This document shows, one piece after another, positions 56,049 to 64,000 of a DNA stretch of 64,000 nt (its first letter is position 1; every line of letters starts with the position of its first letter). The DNA is from Patella vulgata (taxonomy: Eukaryota > Mollusca > Gastropoda > Patellidae). The notes below the pieces were generated by a model. It saw only the letters and a program-made list of their open reading frames with translations. It was not told the DNA's origin and made no database searches. Position numbers and translations under genes: made by a program. The DNA is taken from assembly GCF_932274485.2 (NCBI RefSeq), contig NC_065880.2, positions 7,169,695-7,233,694 on the forward strand, read 5' to 3'.

Positions 56049-56439
56049 GTCCGAGATACTTGATTGGTTGTTGGGGATTAAGGTTTGTAACGCTATTTTG
56101 GATCACATTGAAGTTGCGGTATCCACACAGGCTGAAACAGCAGGAAAACGCGTTTGCAGCAATTAAATTTTCAAAATCTTCTTCCGACGGACCCGTCATC
56201 GTTGACTACTATGAACGATTGATTGATTGGTTGATTGAAATTGGGTCCCTACACGGTAAGCTCCGCTCCTCCGCTCTCGCAGAAGACCAGCGCAGCTGCC
56301 TGTACCCCTGTACCCTGAAATTGTTTCGGGCATTTCGGGTTCTGCACCCCACCACCAGCCCCGAGCCCTTACGCCTATGTAAACAAAAGAAATCAATTGT
56401 TTTAAATAACCACGTTGTAGAAATACAAATATAAGACAT

Positions 56440-57450
56440 TTAAAAGTCATAAAAGTCTGACCTGGAATAATTCCCAAGACCACCAGTGGTAACGTTTCCT
56501 GTGGTTAAACGATTGCAAGAAGTTTTAGTGTTTTGGATGGGACGTGAATCCAACGACTCCGCCAGCATCAAAGCAGTGGGTTGATGGAGAGAGTAGATGT
56601 GCTAGGAGGGCAGGAAGACTGTTCCAATACCACCCAATACTACCCGGTATTACCTAATAAATGGATTGGGAGGGGTTAAAAAGAAGATGTGGCTGCAAAA
56701 TGTGGGACTATTGTAACACTGTGCAGTTCGGCAACCAAGTCAAATATGTCATACGATGCAGTTCTGTGAGTCGCACTTCCGGAAACTCCACATACCTAAC
56801 GCGTGACGCATACTCTCTCCTCTGCTTTATATTTTAATAGCCTTGTGACCGTCAAGTATTGTTTCTGGTTATATTTGTAATTCTTTACTTTATGGCTAGG
56901 ATGTATCTTTAAATGGATCTCTGACATCTCCATGTTGTGAACTTACTCAAATTAGTCAGGTTATGGTTACACACATGAGTAACAATACCACACTTCGTTT
57001 CTACATTTTATGTCAAGCAATGGATACATAGGTTACAAGCATAGATTAAAAATAAAGTCATTCACTCTATCTCTCAAGCGCACCGAATTCGTCATAGCGA
57101 GTTTGCTGATATAAATTGCCTTCTACGAATCTGCCTGATGTCTGCCAATTACCCACAACCTTGATGGTTTTCTACCCTTGGGTTTTTGCTATATGTTGTT
57201 TAATTGACTAAATGCCGTTAGTACTATCCTTAAATGAACAGTAGGAATTTAGCCATGCGCTTAGACCCAATTTCCTGTTATTTTCACTACAATATTTCAT
57301 AAACGATTTAATTTGCTTTTTTAAATAAACTCATACCATAGCTATCTGCATCCAGTCTAAGCTGGTATAATATTTTTAAATGATCTTTCTCTTCAAAGCA
57401 TTTCAGATATTGAGAGTCTAGATAACCTAAATATAGCATTAGAATTATAG
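56440..57450. other. Intergenic, nothing recognised
   Basis: No exon, SINE or TIR element identified. Confidence 0.4.
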
Positions 57451-57454
57451 TATA

Positions 57455-58375
57455 CATTATTTAATGCTATCCTTAAACTGCATACGCCCACAAAACGAAA
57501 ACGAATAAAAAAAACAGAATAGTTTAATTCAGAAATCAACAACGCTCGAAAAGCAAGAGAATCATATCAAGTGCAAACAATGGCGAAAAAAAATACAAAA
57601 TTTAACAAATTCTATGTCTAAATATTTCAAAACTGCCGTTCAAGATAACAAATATTTAAAACATATGATGATTTAGTGGATATTGCTTATATTATAAAGA
57701 ATTATTTTACCAATGTCACTAATGATATTAAACATCCTTTAGTGCCATGAAGTGATTGGAGAAAACAGAACTAACACAGTTATATGGGACACCAGTCATT
57801 GGTTTATTATACACAAGCACGGCGTTTCGATAAGTATCCTCTTATCGGTAGGCAAGCGCAATGACATTTAGTAAACTTGGGGGATCTATGTATTAAAACA
57901 TATCTGGAATTGTTTTAACAATGCTAAGAGAAATAAAAGAATTGTACCCTATCCGATGTTAATTAAATAAGATAATAAAGAATATGATATGATTTAACTG
58001 ATATTGCTTATATTATGAATAATAATTTCACTGGTGATATTAAGCCTAATTCTTTAGTGGCATTTAGTGATTGGAAACATAACAGAACTAACACAGTTAT
58101 ATGGGATAACAATCACTGGATTATTATACACAGGCACGACGTTTCGATAAGTATCAATGACATTTAGTAAACTTGAGGGTCTATGTATTACAGACTTGAA
58201 TATATTTCCCTTCTAGTTTACTAAGCTCACGTCCACCCTTAACCGCCTCATCTCATACTGATGTTGAACATAATCCTTTAGTGGCATATAGTCCCTTTTC
58301 CAATAATTATTATGAAAAGATTCCTAAATTGATTAAAAACAAAATTTCTATTAACAAATAATTTACTATAAATTT
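57455..58375 (+). mobile_element. Decayed LINE linker region with internal duplication
   Basis: Frames read LHTPTKRKRIKKTE, NNARKARESYQ and DIAYIIKNYFTN, like the segment between endonuclease and RT of CR1-type LINEs. AGAACTAACACAGTTATATG recurs at 57768 and 58086. Confidence 0.6.
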
Positions 58376-58460
58376 CCCCGTCTCTCAATCTATTTAACAG
58401 ATTTTCATATTTAAATAACTATTCTTCCTGATTAAACTTTGTAAATGTGAATTGTTTTGT

Positions 58461-58829
58461 CAATCTGATTAAAGTACAGATCTATATTTCGTTTCGCTTT
58501 TTTACACTTTCGATGGCCTACTGTACATGAAGATCTGACCTGGAAGATCTGGAAGGTCGCGGCAGGGGATCGTACGAGCGGCTTTTGACCCTTTGACGTC
58601 AGTTATTGATAAATCAGCGTTGACGTTTCCAGTGGTTTACCCACAGTTCCGTGCATCAAACGCCAAGAACTCACCGTAACAGACCGTTTCATTGGCTAAT
58701 TTCTCACTTCAATGAGAACGCCGGTATATTTAACAACCCTTCCAGATCCTAGTGTAGTAAAGACAAGTAAAGCGAAATTTTGAACTATAAAAAACAAAAC
58801 GAAAAAGGATCTGTGTTTTAATCAGATTG
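58461..58829 (+). mobile_element. MITE-2, complete
   Basis: CAATCTGATTAAAGTACAG ... CTGTGTTTTAATCAGATTG, 369 bp; flanks TTGTTTTGT/GTGCTTTGA are a decayed 9 bp duplication. Confidence 0.85.
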
Positions 58830-59358
58830 GTGCTTTGATGAAGGTGATGGAGATTTTATAAATTAATGAAAATGGCGGCCAGATATCTCAATTAAAATAT
58901 ATATACTTGAAAGTTTAATTACATGACGCCAGGTGTAACCAACCTGTTACATACCAGACGTCGAGTTGTTCACACACGCATTCTGATGCGCCAACGCGTG
59001 TAGAACAGTTACGGGACGATTGCAGAGTAAAAGTCCCTATGTCCAAGTTTGATTCATTAAATATGCATTAATCAAGAATTAGATAAAGAGCTGATTGCTG
59101 AAACATGTTAGAAATTTCATTCAAATTACTTCATCCCTTGCTAGTCGACCACTCTACGTTCACTTACCCCTACTGTCAGATTGAGGAAATGATCGGATGA
59201 AAGGTAAGCCGGTCTTTTTTATTGCCGAATCCCAAATAACGAAATGTTAATCGTAAATGTTATTTTCAGAGATGATTTTTAAGATTGTCCTTCTTTTGCT
59301 CTTTAATATATCAAAGCGCCGTTTCTTCTTTCTTTGACGTTCTCCCTGTCCACCCACT

Positions 59359-59579
59359 TTAAATTAGTGTTCCCGTGACTTCAACTTCACATAGAATTAA
59401 CAATTCTGTAGGTTTTGTAATTTTAACCCATCGACCAATAGTTACTCCATCACATTCTATGGTACGAATAGTACAACCAAATTCCCCAGGTATAAATTTA
59501 CATAATGTAAATGGTGTTGATGTTGATGGTTCGGTTTCATAGACTAGGATACTCGTATTCCACAAGCGATCTCCACTCT
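59359..59579 (-). CDS. F-type lectin exon 3 and stop
   Basis: Bounded upstream by AAATTTCAG|, phase 1, ending TGTLI-stop at 59359. It encodes the second half of the domain: GDRLWNTSILVYE, CKFIPGEFGC, GRWVKITKP and LLILCEVEVTG. Confidence 0.85.
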
Positions 59580-62500
59580 CTGAAATTTAAAAAAAATGGA
59601 GATAATAATATATCTAAAAACAACAAATACAAAACCAATATATGGACCGGGAACCGAGCATGAAACATTGTCGTCCGTTAAGTGATGCACATTTGTCAAA
59701 GGAATGAGCATGTCAAGTGTCATGTACTTTAAGCGATGCACATTTGTCCAAGGAACAAACGTGTCATATAGAGACAATGTTGCTGTATTGTTTTCCACTG
59801 TCGACAGTTTATGCGAAAAGTTCAGCTAAAATTAGAAAACTAAATATATTTTGCTTAATATATCGAACATAGCCTAAATGTTAATCGTACAGAGTGGGTG
59901 ACTGTCTAAATATTAAATCCTAGGTGTACAGATATCACAAAAGTTGCAGATTCTATTTTTAACTGTCGACAGTTTAATACAAAGCTTCAGTTGAAATTCG
60001 AAAACAAACTATCTTTCGTGTAATAGTCAGAAACGAACAGTAAATCGTATAGAATTTGTCGCGTCTAACAAACGTGTCTGATCAACCTGTAATTGCACTT
60101 TTTATTTTGGTACAGATGAAATAGGGTTATTTCCCTTTAGCTCTAACAAGGTATTACATGTACTAATTGTCAATCTGATTATAAAGTACAGATCTATATT
60201 TGGTTTCGTTTTTTATACTTTCGATGACCTACACTACATGACGATCTGACAAGTTATAGCGATAGGTCACGTCAGGGGTCAAAAGATCGACTTATGACCC
60301 TATGATGTCAGACATTTGATTAACCAATCAGCATTGATGTTACTAGTGGATTACCCACAGTTCCGTGCAAAACACGCCTAAAGCTCGCCGTGACAGACCG
60401 TTTCATTAGCTTATCCCTGACACCATTCAGAACACGAGTTAAATAACAACTCTTCCAGATCCAAGTGTAGTAAAGACAAGTAAAAAGAAATTTTGAACTA
60501 TAAAAACGAAACGAAATAGGATCTGTGTTTTAACCAGATTGACTAATTGTGGTCTGAAATAGGGTTAGCTCCCTTTAGTTCTATCAATTCTATCAGTATT
60601 ACATGTACTAATTGTGGTCTGAAATAGGTTTATCTCCGTTTAATTCTATCGGTATACATGTATTATTGTGGTCTGTATCCTACAGATGATTATCTCCCCC
60701 GATTTCTATCACAGGAGGCAGACCACCATTAATTTCCCCATTGACTACAATGTTAATTCTGGCCTCTTTGCTCACCTCCAACTTTTCCCCAAAAGACAGA
60801 GAAACACATGGTCATTTATTCGCACTAAAATTTGTATGAGGTTGACCACCACAATTTTGAGATACACAAACTTGAGGAAGCATATGTGCACACATGTAAC
60901 TATTCGCCGTACATATCACCGTAACCAACTGATAACTCTGTTATCCTTCCGCCCCAAAATCATGAATATTTACCAAAACCCGACAGACAATGTTAATTCA
61001 AATTCTCTTCGTCCATTCTAGACCAAAAAATCAACAAAAATTGGCATGCAAAAGGGTAGAAAAGAGACAGAGAGCGAATTGCTCTAAATAGACGAACTAC
61101 AATTTAATGGTGGTCTGCCTCCGTATACATGGCCACGGATCATTAATTATTTCCCCATTTACTTTAATGTTAATTCTCGTCTCTTAGATCGGCTCTAACG
61201 TTTTCCCACATTGTCGTGCGGTCCAGCGCTTTCAATCACAGATGGAGCAACATGTGACGACCTCTTCCTCAAAAGCAGGTATGGGGTTCATCCATATTCC
61301 TGAAGCAATAGTCCGAGAAATCCCTCTCTGGCCAGCTTCTGATACCTGCGCTTTAGAGGGAGTGTGTCTGTTCTTCCTCAAGCACAGTAGCATGACAGCG
61401 CGTCGTTTAATCTGGGGTCTTTCCTAAAACTTTGGACAGTGATTTAAGGTATTAAAAACGGTGAAAGTGTTGTTCGTCTCAAAACAGTATTGTTTATATT
61501 ATATACGTGTTGATAGCCTCGTTTGTCACACAATTAGTTTTTCGGCAATATTATGTCATGCACTGGTTAATTGCGCATAATAAAATCGTGAGCCATGACG
61601 TAACGTTATGTAAACATATTTGTTCCATTTTGGAGCTCTGTTTAAAGCGTAATCATATTGTTACGTAGTTAGTTATTGGTTGTTAATCGGACTATTGACC
61701 AGTCATAATTTGGAACAAGAATTTTCTTTCTTTACAGCCGTGAGTAGTTGGATTAGCTCTAATCAAACGAAACACTGCAAGGAGTATGGGGTTCACCATG
61801 CAAAACTTAAGATACACAAACTGAAAGTAGCATACAACTGTCCGCCCAGCATGCCAACCTTATATAACCAACCTATAGCTATAAAATGTATATTCAAAGA
61901 TCTTCATGGAAAAGGGGGAAGGGAGAGAAAGACTAAAATAACTTTGACCATTACTTCGTGATGGCGGAGGAATATTTGGTGATCTGTGTCCACGTGTTTT
62001 AATTGTTTCTATGGCAACACCAGATCATTTTTAGTTGAAATCCACCAGACAGATTAGGCGAAGAAAATACAATTTGTCCGCTAATATATAAACTATCGAA
62101 TATAGGACCGGCTGTTCCTGTTTGCAGGGGGTGGGGGGTGCATCATTAGATCTGTCATTGATTGGATAATATTTACCTTCCTTAGAATCGAATCTGTTAG
62201 CAATGGTAACACTGGTAATATTATATGTGGCCTGTAAATCAACTTGCCACCAGGGGTTGCTGTCATCATAATCCGTATGTTGACACTCGTGACCGGAAGT
62301 TTGTACAACACCGTCATTAGCCCAACTCGCCAAGTTTACTCCCAAGAACGATGAACTGTCTGTGGATGGTTCATTAAGAGCTACATTAGGTCCACCTTTA
62401 AAAAGAAAAAATGCAATTCAACGTATAGCATAGATTTGATTTCAGGTGAAGTTTCTGCCCCTATCACTAAAAATATATAAATGCAGGACGGGAAAGAAAT

Positions 62501-62768
62501 TTGGTTTAACATCCACTCGCTTAGGGGTCTTGAGCAGTGGGAGGAAACCGGAGGAACTGGAGAAAACCCACGAGGTTGGATGGATAGGCGACCTTACTCC
62601 TTGTCACGTACAACCGGGGAATCGAAACCACGCCAGTTGAAGCAATGACAGACCTTCTGATACAGCGCACACGTGCTAACCATCCGGCCATCCTGAAGCA
62701 CAGGAGGAAGGAAACACAGCTGTAAAGAAAAATGTCATGGCAATAAACAGTGCATGGCACGTCTTCAT
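59359..62768 (-). CDS. F-type lectin (fucolectin-like), 3 exons, 175 aa
   Basis: Three minus-strand exons (62768-62681, 62395-62177, 59579-59359) join in phase to 175 codons plus stop. Residues 1-25 form a signal peptide (MKTCHALFIAMTFFFTAVFP). Residues 33-175 fit one F-type lectin domain: NVALNEPS, CQHTDYDDSNPWWQVDL (67-83), TYNITSVTIANRFD (86-99), then CKF, EC, GRWVKI and LCEVEVTG near the end. The family binds fucose-containing glycans as secreted recognition and defence proteins and is expanded in molluscs. RxD of the sugar-binding motif is present, but the next basic residue is spaced differently from the RxDx4(R/K) pattern I recall, so binding is uncertain. ATTAAA at 59302-59307 could be the poly(A) signal. 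The 5' end is rearranged by mobile elements, so the gene may be altered or dead. Confidence 0.8.
60171..60541 (+). mobile_element. MITE-2 in lectin intron, 9 bp target duplication
   Basis: CAATCTGATTATAAAG ... TTTTAACCAGATTG, ACTAATTGT at 60162-60170 and 60542-60550. Confidence 0.92.
60542..60690. repeat. Three-unit repeat of GTGGTCTGAAATAGG
   Basis: TACATGTACTAATTGTGGTC with TCCCTTTAGTTCTATC recurs around 60110, 60545 and 60605; MITE-2 entered between units. Confidence 0.75.
60714..61122. mobile_element. MITE with perfect 19 bp inverted ends
   Basis: GGAGGCAGACCACCATTAA ... TTAATGGTGGTCTGCCTCC, 409 bp in the lectin intron; target duplication unclear. Confidence 0.8.
61272..61665 (+). repeat. 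395 bp dispersed repeat, lectin-intron copy
   Basis: Inverted match to 35870-36265, e.g. CATATTCCTGAAGCAATAG and ATGACGTAACGTTATGTAAA. Confidence 0.8.
62177..62395 (-). CDS. F-type lectin exon 2
   Basis: 219 nt between TTTTTAAAG| and GAAG|GTAAAT, phase 1 at both ends. It encodes the first half of the lectin domain with the hallmark DDSNPWWQVDL. Confidence 0.88.
62492..62693 (-). mobile_element. SINE-B on the lectin exon 1 donor
   Basis: Tail complement GGTTTAACATCCACTCGC, body with a 60 bp deletion, head GGATGGCCGGATGGTTAGC on the minus strand. Confidence 0.9.
62681..62768 (-). CDS. F-type lectin exon 1 (signal peptide; SINE-supplied donor)
   Basis: The ATG at 62768-62766 opens a lysine-led hydrophobic signal sequence. 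SINE-B (62492-62693) begins at TTCAG where a donor would be expected. The best donor now visible is ATG|GTTAGC inside the SINE head, which adds four codons and keeps phase 1 with exon 2. An alternative, CCT|GTGCTT just before the SINE, is also in phase but a poorer site. Confidence 0.6.
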
Positions 62769-62773
62769 AATCC

Positions 62774-63180
62774 CAATCAGATTAAAATACAGATCTATAT
62801 TTCGTTTCGTTTTTTTATACTTTCGATGGCCTACACTACATGAAATCTGACAAGTTGTACTCGATGGCCTACACTACATGAAGATCTGACAAGTTATAGC
62901 GATAGGTCATGTCAGGGGTCAAAAGACCGACTTTTGACCTATGACGTCAGACATTTGATTAACCAATCAGCATTGATGTTACTAATGGATTACCCACAGT
63001 TCCGGGCAAAAAAGGTCAAACACTCGATTCGACAGACCATTTGATTGGCTGACCCCTCATTTCAAGCAGAACACGAGTTAAATAACAACTCTTCCAGATC
63101 CAAGTGTAGTAAAGACAAGTAAAACGAATATTTGAACTATAAAAACGAAACGAAATAGGATCTGTGTTTTAACCAGATTG
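62774..63180 (+). mobile_element. MITE-2 five bases upstream of the lectin ATG
   Basis: CAATCAGATTAAAATACAG ... TTTTAACCAGATTG, TCATAATCC at 62765-62773 and 63181-63189. About 45 bp internal duplication (GATGGCCTACACTACATGAA). Confidence 0.93.
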
Positions 63181-63204
63181 TCATAATCCCGGTTGGTCCA
63201 AAAA

Positions 63205-63397
63205 AAGTAATCAAGACGGGTATACACCATACAGTGTGCTATTAGGGTAATTGTGTCAGGACGGTGGCGCTACGGTCTATTTTTCTCCAACTGTCAAGTA
63301 TTCTTTTGTGTGCACTCTAACATGTACACGGAACATGGTTTGTCGCTCCATCCGAATAACCAGACGCTGTTTTATTTAAGGCTCCCAATCCTGCACT
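63205..63397 (-). mobile_element. SINE-A, degenerate
   Basis: AATCAAGACGGGTATACACC ... CATGTACACGGAACATGG. Confidence 0.8.
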
Positions 63398-63730
63398 AGA
63401 AAATTACCGAATTCCCACTGAGCCCCAAAATGGGCTACGATTACAAAGTCTTGGTAGAAATTCCCAGGTTTCATTCTGGTAATTATTATCTTCCAATTAT
63501 AGATAATATAGATACAATTATAGATGGATACCTGGTAGCTGTTTACATCTGTACGTCTGGGATCCATAGTCATTTATACCACAGTCATCCACTAAAATAT
63601 ATATTAACACTTATTATGATATCAGGCAGGTCTTAGCAGCATTTGAGATCCATGGACAGCGCATTGCACGGGTGATCCTACCTATACAGCCGCTCACGGG
63701 AATAACGATGTAATTGGTCGGTAAAATTAA

Positions 63731-64000
63731 ACATACATTATACAAGAGCTAAACCTGCCTATTGCAGGTCTTTCTTTAGGCCTGAAATGCTATATACATT
63801 TACACATTAATTAACTTATCCAGACCATAATCAACTCTCGATGCCATCGCTAGTCTGCGATATAAATCGGATTGGAATACATTTTGTAAAGGATGATTTA
63901 ACGTCAGAATGGATAATCCTACCGATGATTGAGGCTAGGCCTAAAATTCAATCTCTAATATCTCGATTCATAGTGAAGCAATAAGACTCTCTAAACGGTA
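63731..64000 (+). mobile_element. MITE-1, cut by window end
   Basis: TTAA|ACATACATTATACAAGAG, body to the last base. Confidence 0.85.

Noticed and set aside
56000-56434. 144-codon frame
   Set aside because: Begins in a G run, long frames on the opposite strand too, no recognisable domain or splice context.
63376-63636. Overlapping 65-68 codon frames on both strands
   Set aside because: No recognised domain; adjoining SINE-A remnant and no splice sites that link it to the lectin.

Overview
This is a gene-poor, AT-rich, repeat-dense stretch of animal nuclear DNA. Three multi-exon host genes and two tRNA-derived SINE families with microsatellite tails point to a lophotrochozoan, most likely a marine mollusc. 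That is an inference from gene content (F-type lectin, VPS13D, a melatonin-receptor-like GPCR) and repeat style; no species can be read from the sequence.

Layout. (1) 1-20.5 kb: the 5' part of a VPS13D homologue on the minus strand, 15 coding exons with GT-AG introns and matching phases. It encodes about the first 677 residues of a bridge-like lipid-transfer protein and runs off the left edge. Its introns are full of SINEs, MITEs and minisatellites. (2) 20.5-33.7 kb: no certain gene. It holds a LINE 3' end, a solo LTR, duplicated segments, a satellite with a palindromic motif, a long-inverted-repeat element carrying a hAT-like element, and a possible non-coding first exon for VPS13D near 28.1 kb. 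(3) 34.2-41.4 kb: a two-exon class A GPCR on the plus strand, 301 residues, whose 6.3 kb intron is mostly transposable elements. (4) 41.4-59.3 kb: LINE relics, a 1.36 kb minisatellite with dimeric higher-order structure, an inverted duplication carrying two copies of a 13-codon first-exon-like ORF, a TATA and E-box promoter in front of a short ORF at 53.1 kb, and degenerate repeats. (5) 59.3-62.8 kb: a three-exon F-type lectin gene on the minus strand, 175 residues with a signal peptide. A MITE has landed five bases before its start codon and a SINE sits on its first splice donor. (6) To 64 kb: SINE and MITE copies.

The three genes act in unrelated processes (lipid transfer at organelle contacts, cell-surface signalling, secreted sugar binding) and are neighbours only by position. 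What unites the window is its repeat ecology. Two SINE families share the same 3' tail, which suggests one LINE partner. At least six different inverted-repeat families all sit in TTAA targets, which suggests piggyBac-type transposases. hAT-like elements have 7-8 bp target duplications, a MULE-like MITE has 9 bp duplications, and one CACTA-like element has 3 bp. Several of these touch splice sites or start codons, so the window is a good place to study how mobile DNA reshapes gene structure.
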